Source: Streptomyces akebiae (lineage in GTDB: Bacteria; Actinomycetota; Actinomycetes; Streptomycetales; Streptomycetaceae). Taken from it: 64,000 bases of DNA. The translations under genes were made by a program, and so were the position numbers. The stretch is from NCBI RefSeq assembly GCF_019599145.1, contig NZ_CP080647.1:9176001-9240000 (forward strand), read 5' to 3'. The notes under the pieces are model-generated. The model had not been told where the DNA came from. It was given only the letters and a program-made list of their open reading frames with translations, and did no database searches. Shown piece by piece: positions 1-8,806 of the stretch. Every line of letters starts with the position of its first letter. Position 1 is the first letter of the stretch.

Positions 1-858
1 CATCCGCGCGCGCGGGCCGAAGGCGGCCGCGTCGGCCCACACCGAGGAGGCGTCCGCGACGAGCGTCGGGTCGCTCACGCTGTGCAGCTGAGGAACGACT
101 CGGAAAGCCGGCCTCGTCCCGGCCGGGTCGTCGGCCCCGAGCGAGGCGAGCCCGGGAATCTCGACGCGCAGTGAGACGCGGACCCCGGCGTCGTGTCCGG
201 CGGCCACGTCAGCGGCCCAGGCGCGCTGTTCGGGAACGAACTGCGGATCACGGGCGGCGAAGGCCGGGCCGCCCGCCGCGACGCTCGCGGCGGGGGAGCG
301 GGGCAGCGAGTCCACGACGGCGTCGAGGAACGTGCGCAGCAGCCGCTCCGGATCGGGCAGCCGCGGCGGCTCACCGTGGTCCACCGGCAGTGCGTGCGCC
401 TCGGGCGGCATCGCGGCGGCCAGTTCCCTGACCCGGTCCAGGTCCTCCGCCCGCAGCGGCCCCGCCCGCCAGGCGTCCTGTCCGCTCGTGGTGACGCCGG
501 GCAACAGCAGGCCTCGCGCGGCGAATTGGAGCCCCAGCAGGGTGGCGGCGCCCCAGAAGGCCGTCGACCGGTGGGCGCCGGTGGTGGCACGCGCGCGCGT
601 GAGAACCGGAAGCGCCGCGTGTACCGGGAGCGATACGACGGGCACCGTGCCCCGTCGGACGCCACGGTCGCCACGGTCGCCGGGCAGCGCGAGCGTCAGC
701 TCCCCGTCGTATCCGTGGGCGACCAGGGACGGTGTCGAGCCGTCCGGTCGCCAGAAGGCGACCTGACCGGTGCGGGCGGGGTCCGCGGCCACGAAGACGG
801 CGCGGCATCGGGCCAGTTCGGAAGCTTGGGGGAGGGTTGCCACGGGGTTCATCGGCAC
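1..858 (-). CDS. SNF2-family DEAD/DEAH helicase, N-terminal part (cut by window edge)
   Basis: Read on the minus strand from a GTG at 858; the frame stays open to base 1, so only about 286 N-terminal residues are present. A GAGGAG ribosome site lies about 12 bases upstream of the GTG; an ATG two codons later (852) is the alternative. The sequence (ASELARCRAVFVAADPARTG, then AFWGAATLLGLQFAARGLLL, then MPPEAHALPVD) resembles the N-terminal region of actinobacterial SNF2-type helicases, before their Walker motifs. The ATPase motifs themselves would lie outside the window, so the helicase call rests on family resemblance from memory. Role would be ATP-driven remodelling or translocation on nucleic acid in the cytoplasm. 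Confidence 0.72.
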   Translation of the reverse strand, partial: MPMNPVATLPQASELARCRAVFVAADPARTGQVAFWRPDGSTPSLVAHGYDGELTLALPGDRGDRGVRRGTVPVVSLPVHAALPVLTRARATTGAHRSTAFWGAATLLGLQFAARGLLLPGVTTSGQDAWRAGPLRAEDLDRVRELAAAMPPEAHALPVDHGEPPRLPDPERLLRTFLDAVVDSLPRSPAASVAAGGPAFAARDPQFVPEQRAWAADVAAGHDAGVRVSLRVEIPGLASLGADDPAGTRPAFRVVPQLHSVSDPTLVADASSVWADAAAFGPRARM

Positions 859-1103
859 AGGGATGCTGGGCTCCTCAAATTTGACTACTGAAGTCAGAAT
901 CGCCGAGGATACCTCATTTCAAACCTCTACCCGATACCTTATGGAGTGATGTGAGTCACTTTTCCCGTTCGGTAGCGAGGGCATCTCAGGGTTGTACGGG
1001 GGTTCGGCTCAGGGGCATGTCAGGGTCGTGGTCCGGAACTGCGGGGAGTCCGATCCCGTTTTCAGGACAGAGAGCGGCAGTGGCCGCGAAGGAGGCGACG
1101 GAG
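859..1103. promoter_or_regulatory. Divergent intergenic region, AT-rich
   Basis: This 245-base spacer separates the minus-strand helicase from the plus-strand small membrane protein. Bases 875-965 are clearly more AT-rich than the surroundings and contain GAGG-ATA-CCTC (905-915) as a small inverted repeat. It should hold promoters for both directions, but I cannot assign a convincing -35/-10 pair. Confidence 0.35.
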
Positions 1104-1292
1104 ATGTCGAAGAGCACGAAGATCGTCGCAGGGGGTGCGGCACTCGGGATCGTCCTGCTGATCCTGTTGCCCTTCCCCTTCTGGGCCAATCTCCTGATAG
1201 TCCTGGGGATCCCCACAGCCGCGTACCTGGCGCTGGACCCCTCGCAGCGACGCAGGCTGCGCCGCGCCGGCCGAAAGGAGCTCGACCGCTGA
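1104..1292 (+). CDS. Small membrane protein, 62 aa
   Basis: The ATG at 1104 follows an AAGGAGG ribosome site at 1089-1095. The product has two closely spaced hydrophobic stretches (about residues 6-20 and 24-42; GGAALGIVLLILLPFPFW, then ANLLIVLGIPTAAYLAL) and ends in a very basic tail (RRRLRRAGRKELDR). This looks like a helical-hairpin inner-membrane protein with the charged tail in the cytoplasm. Function unknown. The gene stands alone and is followed by a strong hairpin. Longer open frames starting upstream lack a ribosome site. Confidence 0.7.
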   Translation: MSKSTKIVAGGAALGIVLLILLPFPFWANLLIVLGIPTAAYLALDPSQRRRLRRAGRKELDR

Positions 1293-1293
1293 G

Positions 1294-1329
1294 GTGTCAC
1301 CGGCCCGCTCGCGCGGGCCGGTGTGACAC
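1294..1329. terminator. Bidirectional hairpin terminator between convergent genes
   Basis: GTGTCAC plus CGGCCCG pairs with CGGGCCGG plus TGTGACAC around a short loop, with one small bulge. It lies 2 bases after the stop of the small membrane protein and 7 bases before the stop of the opposite gene, so it can serve both. There is no U-tract, as is common in Streptomyces. Confidence 0.7.
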
Positions 1330-1335
1330 GCGGAA

Positions 1336-2193
1336 TCAGTTCGGGCGTACGGCGATCTTGTCGAGCGACTCCAGGAGACCGGGCAGTTCCGGGCCCCTGC
1401 CCACCGGCAGCACCTCGCCGGGTTCCTCGTCGAGAAGGACGAACGCGATGTCGTCGGTCCTGGCCACCATCGACCAGCCGGGGCCGTCGGCACGGAGCGT
1501 CCGCGCGCCGCCCGGCGCGAACGAGGACCGGACCCGCCCGAGAGGCGGAGGGGACTCCACGTAGGCGCGCGCCTCCGCGAGCACGCGGCGGATACCCGTG
1601 CGGGGAGCGCCGTCGTCCCTCCCGGCACTCGCTGCGGCTTCCGTCGTGTCGCCGGTCGCCGCCCGGTCCGAGCCGTCCTGCCCGGCGAACGCGGCGTCGT
1701 CGATCTGCTCACGCCACATGGCCCACTGCAGAGCGATCTCGTCGGCGCCCAGACGCCGCTGGGCGGGGCCCCAGATGCCGGTGTCCGGAGGGCTCAGCGG
1801 AGGCCGGTCTGCGACCTCGGGATCGGGGTCGTGCGGATCGGGCACTCCCGGGGCCGCGACGGCGACCGCGAGAGGCCAGCCCGGTAGCGCTGCCACGACG
1901 GAGTCCTCGTCGGGTGACAGGTCGTACTCCATGCCGCAGTCCCACGACGCGATGGCCACGGCGACCAGCGACACGTCGTCGACCGCCACCGTCCACCTGG
2001 CTCCTTCGCCGTCCTGGCCCAGGACGATCCCGTAGCCGTCCGCGAGCGGTGCGAGGCCCAGGGCCGCGCAGGCCTCCGGGTAGTCGTCGCCCAGCACGCT
2101 GGGGAAGTTCGCGGGCGTGAGCAGTACCGCCGTCAGCACATACAGCGCGTCGTCGTCCCCGGCGGTGACGGCGTCCTCGTCCGTCCCGGCCAT
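1336..2193 (-). CDS. Uncharacterised protein, 285 aa
   Basis: Starts MAGTDEDAV with an ATG at 2193. The composition is acidic (D/E-rich) with no signal peptide or membrane segment, so a cytoplasmic protein is expected. The first ~120 residues alternate short hydrophobic strands (ALYVLTAVLL, VSLVAVAIASWDCGMEYDL); a low-complexity Ala/Asp/Gly linker follows around residues 175-200. The C-terminal part (residues 200-285) again has strands (WSMVARTDDIAFVLLDEE). I do not recognise the family. It converges on the small membrane protein and shares the hairpin at 1294-1329. Confidence 0.75.
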   Translation of the reverse strand: MAGTDEDAVTAGDDDALYVLTAVLLTPANFPSVLGDDYPEACAALGLAPLADGYGIVLGQDGEGARWTVAVDDVSLVAVAIASWDCGMEYDLSPDEDSVVAALPGWPLAVAVAAPGVPDPHDPDPEVADRPPLSPPDTGIWGPAQRRLGADEIALQWAMWREQIDDAAFAGQDGSDRAATGDTTEAAASAGRDDGAPRTGIRRVLAEARAYVESPPPLGRVRSSFAPGGARTLRADGPGWSMVARTDDIAFVLLDEEPGEVLPVGRGPELPGLLESLDKIAVRPN

Positions 2194-2351
2194 GCCGGCC
2201 TCCCATCGCTCTCGCTCGTCCGTCGGCGCACCCTAATGCGCCCGGCGGGCCCTTGTCACGAGCGGGAACCCCGTGCGGAGCTGCGGATATCCGGGACGAG
2301 CTGCAGGTATCCGGGTGGACAGGGGCGAAACGACCGGAGACCCTCACCCGT

Positions 2352-2648
2352 TCAGGCAGCGGGCAGGCCCAGAAGTGACCTCGCGACGGTCTGCGGCGAC
2401 TCGTCGCGCTCCCGGGCGAGGGCGATCACCGCTCGGCACGCCAGCTCGCTCACTCCGAACGACAGGGCCTCGGGCGACACCCAGGTGGCGGCCTCGTCGA
2501 TCTGGTCCTGATCGTCCTCGGCGCACGCCGCGATGTAGACGGCGGCCGCCTCGAACAGGTTGTGCGTGCGTTTCGTCTTCTGCGCGGTGGTCTCCGCCCG
2601 CCACGAGCCGAGGAATCTGCCGAAGGACTTGCGAACGCTGTCGAACAT
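2352..2648 (-). CDS. Uncharacterised small helical protein, 98 aa
   Basis: ATG at 2648; the region upstream on the minus strand (GGGGGTAGG) is only a weak ribosome site. The product begins with an amphipathic basic segment (MFDSVRKSFGRFLGSW) and continues as predicted helices (NLFEAAAVYIAACAEDDQDQ, then ELACRAVIALARERDES). No membrane span and no catalytic motif visible. Function unknown. The base usage matches the neighbouring genes, which supports a real gene. Confidence 0.6.
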   Translation of the reverse strand: MFDSVRKSFGRFLGSWRAETTAQKTKRTHNLFEAAAVYIAACAEDDQDQIDEAATWVSPEALSFGVSELACRAVIALARERDESPQTVARSLLGLPAA

Positions 2649-2799
2649 ATGGATTACCTACCCCCGCGTCGGTATCACAGCTCGTCCTACTCAACGTAGA
2701 GACGGATCTGCGGCGGCAGAAGGGGGAGGGCGGGTGAAGCGCCGCGAACGGCGCATTCAGGACGCTGCTCGGCGCGATCCGCAAGGGCCGCGGCAGGGC

Positions 2800-3408
2800 T
2801 CAGCCCAGGCGCGTGGCGAGCGCCAGGAAGCGGGCGTCCTCGTCGGCGTACGACGTCATGCGCCAGCCCGAACCTGCCAGCAGCGGCCCCAGGTTCGCCT
2901 CGGCGCGCAGGTCCTGCGGGGTGATCTGCCGCCCCTGGCGCGCGGCGAGCGCCGCCCGGCCGATGGGGTGGAAGAGCGCCAGCGTGCCGCCCGGCCTGAC
3001 CACCCGGGCCAACTCCCGCAGATTCTCCGCGGGGCTCGGGAGGTGTGCGACGAGCCCCGCGGCGAAAACCGCGTCGAGCGACGCCGTACGCAGCGGTAGG
3101 CGGCCGACGTCGGCGAGCACCAGCAGCCCGTCACGGTCCCGCCCGGCCCGTACGGCGGCTGCCAGCATGGCGGGGGTCAGGTCGGCTCCGAGAACCACTC
3201 CCGAGGCTCCCACGGCAGCGCGCAACGCCGTCAGGGCCCGTCCCGTACCGCACCCCGCGTCCAGCACCCGGTCGCCCTCGCGCAGGCCCAGCTCGGCGAC
3301 CGCGGCGGCATAGGCGGGCCCGTCGTCGGGGAAGCGGGCGTCCCAGTGGGCCGCCCGTGCCGTGAAGAACTCCTGGACGTGTGTGTGGTCGTCGCTCATG
3401 CTCCGCAT
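2800..3408 (-). CDS. Class I SAM-dependent methyltransferase
   Basis: 202 residues if started at 3408; the ATG at 3399 (MSDDHTHVQEFF) is an equally good start, nine bases inside. Motif I of the Rossmann-type fold is VLDAGCGTG (residues 48-56), followed by an acidic residue at the end of strand 2 (LGADLTPAML), motif LADVGRLPLRTASLD and the LARVVRPGGTLALF motif. This is the methyltransferase domain 11/25 arrangement, acting on an unknown small molecule. Cytoplasmic. It stands alone and diverges from the MHYT protein. Confidence 0.9.
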   Translation of the reverse strand: MRSMSDDHTHVQEFFTARAAHWDARFPDDGPAYAAAVAELGLREGDRVLDAGCGTGRALTALRAAVGASGVVLGADLTPAMLAAAVRAGRDRDGLLVLADVGRLPLRTASLDAVFAAGLVAHLPSPAENLRELARVVRPGGTLALFHPIGRAALAARQGRQITPQDLRAEANLGPLLAGSGWRMTSYADEDARFLALATRLG

Positions 3409-3463
3409 GATCCCTCACCGGAGCGGGGGACGGGATGACGCGCATGTTCGGGCGGGAGGCGAT

Positions 3464-3512
3464 CGTTTCTGTGCATATATGCGCCACATTCCAGCAGGTT
3501 TAGAAATGCGCC
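3464..3512. promoter_or_regulatory. AT-rich block with perfect palindrome between divergent genes
   Basis: The 143-base spacer between the methyltransferase (minus) and MHYT gene (plus) contains the perfect 10-bp palindrome GCATATATGC at 3473-3482 within an AT-rich stretch. This is unusual in such GC-rich DNA and is a plausible promoter/operator area. The regulator is not identifiable. Confidence 0.3.
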
Positions 3513-3551
3513 CGCTCCGTGCTCCCATGCCCCCACTAGCGTCCCGGGGCC

Positions 3552-4328
3552 ATGGGACACCTGGACCACGCCACCTTCGGCTGGCTGACCCCCGCGCTGT
3601 CGTACGCCATGGCCTGCATCGGCGCCGCCCTCGGACTGCGCTGCACGGTCCGCGCGCTCGCCACCACCGGCAGGTCCCGCCGCAACTGGCTCGTCACCGC
3701 GGCGTCGGCGATCGGCACCGGCATCTGGACCATGCACTTCGTGGCGATGCTCGGCTTCGGCGTCAGCGGCACCGAGATCCGCTACAACGTCCCCCTGACC
3801 GTCCTGAGCCTCGTGGTCGCCATGCTGGTGGTCTGCGCCGGCGTCTTCGCCGTCGGCTACAGCCGGGACCGCGCCCGGGCGCTCCTGCTGGGCGGGCTCA
3901 CCACCGGCCTGGGCGTGGCGAGCATGCACTACCTGGGGATGGCGGCCGTACGGCTGCACGGCGATGTCACCTACGATCCGGCACTCGTCGCCCTCTCCGT
4001 CGTGATCGCGGTGGTCGCGGCGACCGCCGCCCTCTGGGCCGCACTCAACATCAGGTCGCCCATCGCGGTCACCGTCGCTTCACTCGTCATGGGCGGAGCG
4101 GTGAGCAGCATGCACTACACAGCGATGTGGGCGGTGAGCGTGGAGGTCACTCCGTCCACGGCGGTCCTGCCCGGGGCCACGGCGATGCAGTTCATCTTCC
4201 CCCTCGCCGTCGGCCTCGGCTCCTATCTCTTCCTCACCTCGGCGTTCGTCGCACTGTCGCCGACGGCCGGGGAGCGTGAGGCATCCGCGTCGGCCCAGCG
4301 GCCGGTCGAGAACGCCGCCGCCCACTAG
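3552..4328 (+). CDS. MHYT-domain integral membrane sensor protein
   Basis: 258 residues, ATG at 3552. Seven hydrophobic stretches run through residues 10-235, and three repeats of the hallmark motif are visible: MHFVAML (61-67), MHYLGM (125-130) and MHYTAM (187-192). In the MHYT family these Met/His/Tyr motifs at the membrane face are proposed to bind copper and sense O2, CO or NO. Here the protein is the bare MHYT module with no output domain (no GGDEF/EAL or kinase), ending in a short Ala/Glu-rich tail. It lies 52 bases before cvnA in the same direction, so it may feed the conservon; that link is inference. Confidence 0.9.
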   Translation: MGHLDHATFGWLTPALSYAMACIGAALGLRCTVRALATTGRSRRNWLVTAASAIGTGIWTMHFVAMLGFGVSGTEIRYNVPLTVLSLVVAMLVVCAGVFAVGYSRDRARALLLGGLTTGLGVASMHYLGMAAVRLHGDVTYDPALVALSVVIAVVAATAALWAALNIRSPIAVTVASLVMGGAVSSMHYTAMWAVSVEVTPSTAVLPGATAMQFIFPLAVGLGSYLFLTSAFVALSPTAGEREASASAQRPVENAAAH

Positions 4329-4380
4329 CCGCGCGCGACGGCTCTCCAAGCCCGCCCCCGAACCCCTGATCGAGGAGGCC

Positions 4381-6915
4381 ATGCGTACACCCCGCAGGAC
4401 CCCGACTGCCGCTGCCGAGGCGTCGCCCCAGCCGGCGAGACGCGGACGCCGCGCCCACGCCGGACCACCGGCCGACGAGCCCCTCGCAATTGACGGCACC
4501 GGCGCCCCGACGCCCGGACCACCCACCCGTTCGGGACGTCGGACCCTGCGCCCCCGCACCGTCCGGGCAAAGATCGTCTGCCTGCTGATGGTGCCTGTCG
4601 TCTCCCTGCTCGCGCTGTGGGCGTACGCCACCGTCACCACCGCCCAGGACGTCGCCCGCTACCGCCAGCTGCAACGCGTCGACGCCTCCGTACGCGGCCC
4701 GGTCGCCGACGCCGTCGCGGCGCTCCAGGCCGAACGCGCGGCCGCCGTACGGTACGCCACCCGACCCTCCCCAGAGCGGGAGAGCACGCTGCGCGGACTC
4801 ACCCGGCACACCGACCGGGCGGTGGACGCCCTGCGCCTGGGAGAACGCCACACCGTCGCCGACGGCACCGACCTGCCCGCGGGGGTGTCCGAACGCCTCG
4901 CCGCCTTCGTGACCGGCGCCGACCACCTGCGAACGCTGCGGACCGCGGTCCTCGACCGCCGCAGCGGCTGGGCCGAGACGTACGAGCGGTACACGACGGC
5001 CGTCTCCACGGCCTTCGGCGTCGGCGGTGCGCTCACCGGCATCCAGGACGCCGAACTCGGCTCCGACGCGCGCGTGCTGCTCGAGTTCTCCCGCGCCGGC
5101 GAGGCACTGGCGCAGGAGAACACGCTCCTGTCCGGTGCCCACATCGCCGGAACCCTCGACCGCGAGCGGCTGCGCCTGTTCACCGGAGCCGTCGACACGC
5201 GCCGCACCCTGACCGAAGCGGCCGGCGCGGACCTGCGAGGCCCGGAACGCGTCGCGTGGCAGCAACTCGCCGGCGGAGACGCATACGCCGACCTGCGCGC
5301 CCTCGAGGACGAGGTGCTCGCGAGCCACCCCGGAGCCAAGGTGCTCCATGCCGTCCCCGAAGCAGCCTGGGAGTCCGCCCACGCGCGCGTGCAGAAGGAC
5401 ATGCGCGACATCGAAGCGGACGCCGGCCGCGAAGTCGCCGACCGGGCCGACCCGTTCACCCGCGCACTGCTCACCCCGGCCGGGGCCGCCGTACTCCTCG
5501 GCCTCGCCGCGGTCGCCGCCTCCCTCGTCATCTCCGTACGCATCGGACGCGCTCTGGTCGTCGAGCTGGTGAGCCTGCGCAACGACGCCCTGGAGATCGC
5601 CCGCCGCAAACTGCCCCACGCCATGCGCAGACTGCGCGCCGGCGAGGAGATCGACGTCGACACCGAGGCACCCACCGGCCCCCCTGCGGAGGACGAGACC
5701 GGTCAGGTCGCCGAGGCCCTCGGCACCGTGCACCGCGCGGCCCTCCACGCGGCGGTCGAGCGCGCCGAACTCGCCAGCGGCATCTCCGGGGTGTTCGTCA
5801 ACCTCGCCCGCCGCAGCCAGATCCTCGTGCACCGCCAACTCGGTCTGCTCGACAGCATGGAGCGCCGCTCCGACGATCCCGACGAACTCAGCGACCTCTT
5901 CCGCCTCGACCACCTGACCACGCGCATGCGACGCCACGCGGAGAGTCTGATCATCCTCTCCGGTGCCGCCCCGGGGCGTGCCTGGCGCATGCCCGTCTCC
6001 CTGACGAACGTGGTCCGGGCGGCCGTCTCCGAGATCGAGGACTACGCGCGCGTGGAACTGCGGCAGCTCCCGGAAGCGAAGATCGCCGGCACCGCGGTCG
6101 CCGACCTCACCCACCTCCTCGCGGAACTCGTGGAGAACGCCGCCCAGTTCTCACCACCCCACACGCGCGTGCGGGTCACCGGGGAACCGGTCGGCAACGG
6201 CTACGCCCTGGAGGTCGAGGACCGGGGACTGGGCATGGGCAAGGAGACGCTCGCCGAGGCCAACCGCCGAATCGAACAGTCCGAGGCCCTCGACCTGTTC
6301 GACAGCGACCGGCTCGGGCTGTTCGTGGTGAGCCGGCTCGCCGCCCGCCACGGCATCAAGGTCCACCTGAGGACCTCCCCCTACGGCGGCACCACGGCCG
6401 TGGTACTCCTCCCCACCAGCCTGATGCACAGCGGCGTGCCGGAACGTTCCACCGAAGCCCCCGCCGAAACACCTCCGCAGCCCGAGGAACGCGAGTACGC
6501 GCACGTGACCGCGGCCCCGCACCAGGAACCCGTCGACGAGGTGACGGACCGGCGCGCCCCGACCGCGCCCGTCGCCTCCGCCGGACGGAGCACCGGGGAC
6601 GGCCCGCCCGAGACACCGGCCGGCGTCACCACCTTGCGGCCGCAGCGCCAACCGCCGGAACCGGACAGCACCGACGAACTGCCGCGCCGCGTACGCCAGA
6701 CGCACCTCGCCCCCCAACTGCGCGAGCGACACGACGGACAGCCCGCGTCGGCGACGCCCCCCGGAGCGGACGTCGAGCGCACCCCGGAGCTCGTCAGGGA
6801 CCGTATGGCGGCCTACCGCGACGGCTGGGCACGCGGTGGCGGCAGGGCACCCGGCAGAGGAGTCGGCCACGGCCCCACGACGGGCAGCGACAGCAGCGAA
6901 GGAGACCCCGCATGA
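4381..6915 (+). CDS. cvnA: Conservon sensor kinase-like protein (NIT domain, HATPase)
   Basis: 844 residues. The ATG at 4381 is set by GAGGAGG just upstream; the frame is open further upstream but without a ribosome site. Order: Arg/Pro-rich cytoplasmic N-terminus (1-60), TM1 (about 62-84), extracytoplasmic NIT (nitrate/nitrite sensing-like) region, TM2 (about 365-390), a linker with the FRLDHLTTRMRRHAESLIIL helix seen in these kinases, then HATPase_c with N-box LAELVENAAQFSP (about 578) and G-box VEDRGLGMG (about 612), and a Pro-rich tail of about 170 residues. It heads a conservon and overlaps cvnB by ATGA. In the family it signals through CvnB/C/D rather than a response regulator. Confidence 0.93.
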   Translation: MRTPRRTPTAAAEASPQPARRGRRAHAGPPADEPLAIDGTGAPTPGPPTRSGRRTLRPRTVRAKIVCLLMVPVVSLLALWAYATVTTAQDVARYRQLQRVDASVRGPVADAVAALQAERAAAVRYATRPSPERESTLRGLTRHTDRAVDALRLGERHTVADGTDLPAGVSERLAAFVTGADHLRTLRTAVLDRRSGWAETYERYTTAVSTAFGVGGALTGIQDAELGSDARVLLEFSRAGEALAQENTLLSGAHIAGTLDRERLRLFTGAVDTRRTLTEAAGADLRGPERVAWQQLAGGDAYADLRALEDEVLASHPGAKVLHAVPEAAWESAHARVQKDMRDIEADAGREVADRADPFTRALLTPAGAAVLLGLAAVAASLVISVRIGRALVVELVSLRNDALEIARRKLPHAMRRLRAGEEIDVDTEAPTGPPAEDETGQVAEALGTVHRAALHAAVERAELASGISGVFVNLARRSQILVHRQLGLLDSMERRSDDPDELSDLFRLDHLTTRMRRHAESLIILSGAAPGRAWRMPVSLTNVVRAAVSEIEDYARVELRQLPEAKIAGTAVADLTHLLAELVENAAQFSPPHTRVRVTGEPVGNGYALEVEDRGLGMGKETLAEANRRIEQSEALDLFDSDRLGLFVVSRLAARHGIKVHLRTSPYGGTTAVVLLPTSLMHSGVPERSTEAPAETPPQPEEREYAHVTAAPHQEPVDEVTDRRAPTAPVASAGRSTGDGPPETPAGVTTLRPQRQPPEPDSTDELPRRVRQTHLAPQLRERHDGQPASATPPGADVERTPELVRDRMAAYRDGWARGGGRAPGRGVGHGPTTGSDSSEGDPA

Positions 6916-7349
6916 CCCAGGACCCGAGCACCAGGGCCACCGAGCGGTCCGGTGAACTCGACTGGCTGCTGGACGACTTGGTCATGCGCGTGCACGAGGT
7001 GCGGCACGCCGTGGTCCTGTCCAACGACGGACTGGCGGTCGGCGCTTCCAGCGACCTCAGGCGCGAGGACGCCGAGCATCTCGCCGCGGTCGCTTCCGGC
7101 TTCCACAGTCTCGCCAAGGGCGCGGGCCGTCACTTCGGCGCCGGAGGCGTACGCCAGACGATGGTGGAGATGGACGACGGCTTCCTCTTCGTGGCAGCCG
7201 CCGGAGACGGTTCCTGCCTCGCCCTCCTCACCTCATCATCGGCCGACATCGGGCTGGTGGCGTACGAGATGGCACGGCTGGTGAAACGCGTCGGCGAGCA
7301 CTTCCGCACACCGACCCGCGCCGGCGCACGCCCGCCCACGGCCGACTGA
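6912..7349 (+). CDS. cvnB: Conservon roadblock/LC7 protein
   Basis: 145 residues; the ATG overlaps the cvnA stop (ATGA), implying translational coupling. A typical roadblock/LC7 fold: LDWLLDDLVMRVHEVRHAVV, then LSNDGLAVGASSDL and HFGAGGVRQTMVEM. In conservons this protein bridges the kinase and the GTPase, and roadblock proteins in bacteria act as GTPase-activating or scaffold partners (MglB-like). Very similar to the second roadblock protein at 8807-9220, indicating local duplication. Confidence 0.93.
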   Translation: MTQDPSTRATERSGELDWLLDDLVMRVHEVRHAVVLSNDGLAVGASSDLRREDAEHLAAVASGFHSLAKGAGRHFGAGGVRQTMVEMDDGFLFVAAAGDGSCLALLTSSSADIGLVAYEMARLVKRVGEHFRTPTRAGARPPTAD

Positions 7350-7363
7350 ACCGGGGACGGGCC

Positions 7364-7786
7364 GTGCTCATGACCGAAAGCAGGGGCACCGGTGCCCCGC
7401 ACGAACCGCCGGGCAGCCGTTGGTACGACAACGAGGCCGGACCGCTCGTCCGCCCCTACGCCATGACGGGCGGACGCACCAGACCCGGCCCCGGCGGGAG
7501 CCGCTTCGACCTGATCGCCCTGATCTCGCTCGACACCGGCGCACCCGCCGCCGACGACACCTCGCTAGGCCCGGAACACCGCGCGCTCCTCGAACTGTGC
7601 CGGACCGAGACCCAGTCGGTCGCCGAACTCTCCGCCGGCGCCGACCTGCCCGTCGGCGTTGTGCGGGTCCTCCTCGGGGACCTTCTGGAGGCGGGCCGAG
7701 TCACCGTCAGCCGCCCCGTGCCGCCCGCGCAACTGCCGGACGAACGGATTCTGCGCGAGGTGATCGAGGGGTTGAGGGCGCTGTAG
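7364..7786 (+). CDS. cvnC: Conservon DUF742 protein
   Basis: 140 residues from GTG 7364; ATG 7370 two codons later is an alternative. DUF742 hallmarks: WYDNEAGPLVRPYAMTGGRT near the N-terminus, a winged-helix-like core (LGPEHRALLELCRTETQSVA, then SAGADLPVGVVRVLLGDLLE), and the C-terminal PDERILREVIEGLRAL. It follows cvnB by 14 bases. The family accompanies CvnB and CvnD; no enzymatic residues are evident, and an adaptor role is inferred. Confidence 0.92.
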   Translation: MLMTESRGTGAPHEPPGSRWYDNEAGPLVRPYAMTGGRTRPGPGGSRFDLIALISLDTGAPAADDTSLGPEHRALLELCRTETQSVAELSAGADLPVGVVRVLLGDLLEAGRVTVSRPVPPAQLPDERILREVIEGLRAL

Positions 7787-7974
7787 ATGAACACGCGCAC
7801 CGTTCCTGCCCGTACCGACTTGTGCATCCAACCCGGCACCGAACGAGCACAAGCGGTCGGTGACATGAAATACCGGTCCAACGCCCCACGCGTGAGCGGC
7901 AGTTGCCAAGATGCTGACTCCTCACAGCCGTAGCCATGAACGACCACGGCCGACACTCCCGAGAGAAGTGATCG
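7787..7974 (+). other. Unusual 188-base gap inside the conservon
   Basis: cvnC and cvnD are normally adjacent or overlapping. Here 188 bases separate them and no open frame of typical base usage fills the gap; the sequence is more AT-rich (for example CATGAAATACCGG around 7864). It may carry an internal promoter for cvnD, but I cannot place one with confidence. Confidence 0.4.
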
Positions 7975-8580
7975 ATGCTCTCCGAGCACTCCGATGAGAC
8001 AGACGGGGACACGGGCGCCCTGGCATTGAAGATCCTCGTCGCCGGCGGATTCGGCGTCGGCAAGACCACACTGGTCGGCGCCGTCAGCGAGATCAAACCG
8101 CTGCGCACCGAGGAACTCCTGAGCGAGGTGGGCCAGTCGGTGGACGACACCGACGGCGTGGACCAGAAGGTCACCACCACCGTCGCCATGGACTTCGGCC
8201 GCATCACCATCAGGTCGGGGCTCTCCCTCTACCTGTTCGGCACACCCGGGCAGGACCGGTTCTGGTTCCTGTGGGACGAGTTGGCGCAGGGGGCCCTGGG
8301 TGCCGTCGTCCTCGCGGACACGAGGCGACTGCAGGACTGTTTCCCGGCCGTGGACTACTTCGAGCACCGGCACATCCCCTTCGTGGTCGCCGTCAACTGC
8401 TTCTCGGAGGCGCGCGCCCACGGTGCCCAGGACGTCTCACGCGCCCTCGACCTCGACCAGGGCACCCCCGTGGTCCTCTGCGACGCCAGGGACCGGGACT
8501 CCGGCAAGGAGGTGCTGATACGGCTCGTCGAGTACGCGGGACGGATGCACACCGCCCGGCTGCTCGACTCCGTGAGCTGA
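7975..8580 (+). CDS. cvnD: Conservon small GTP-binding protein
   Basis: 201 residues with an ATG at 7975 after GAGAGAAG. P-loop GGFGVGKTT at 24-32, switch-II-type FGTPGQDR at 88-95, and the guanine-recognition strand VAVNCF that in this family replaces the usual NKxD. A Ras-like GTPase of the conservon type, expected at the membrane with CvnA-C. It begins after the 188-base gap, so may be expressed partly on its own. Downstream is a second roadblock gene rather than the P450 that some conservons carry. Confidence 0.93.
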   Translation: MLSEHSDETDGDTGALALKILVAGGFGVGKTTLVGAVSEIKPLRTEELLSEVGQSVDDTDGVDQKVTTTVAMDFGRITIRSGLSLYLFGTPGQDRFWFLWDELAQGALGAVVLADTRRLQDCFPAVDYFEHRHIPFVVAVNCFSEARAHGAQDVSRALDLDQGTPVVLCDARDRDSGKEVLIRLVEYAGRMHTARLLDSVS

Positions 8581-8806
8581 GCCGACGGCAACACGCCTGA
8601 CCCTGGCCGGATCCTGTGCCTTGACACCGCTGTTTCGGGTGGGGAAGCACCCGTTGTCGCTGTTCGCGCGGAAGGACCGGCATGCCTTGTCGGTCATCTT
8701 CCCTGCCATGTTCCGATCCTGCTTGCTCCGACCGCGGCAGTGGGGAAGGCTGAATCGTCGGATCCTCCGCGTCCGGGGGAACGACGAAACGGGGAGTGCG
8801 AAGACG
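8581..8806 (+). promoter_or_regulatory. Spacer before second roadblock gene
   Basis: 226 bases with no gene of normal codon bias. A good -35-like TTGACA lies at 8621-8626, but no matching -10 at 16-18 bases is convincing. An open frame continues upstream of the chosen roadblock start through this spacer (from 8621), yet its base usage is non-coding in character. Confidence 0.3.

Noticed and set aside
4234..6114. Long minus-strand open frame opposite cvnA
   Set aside because: Antisense to a kinase with recognisable NIT and HATPase motifs; the translation has no family features.
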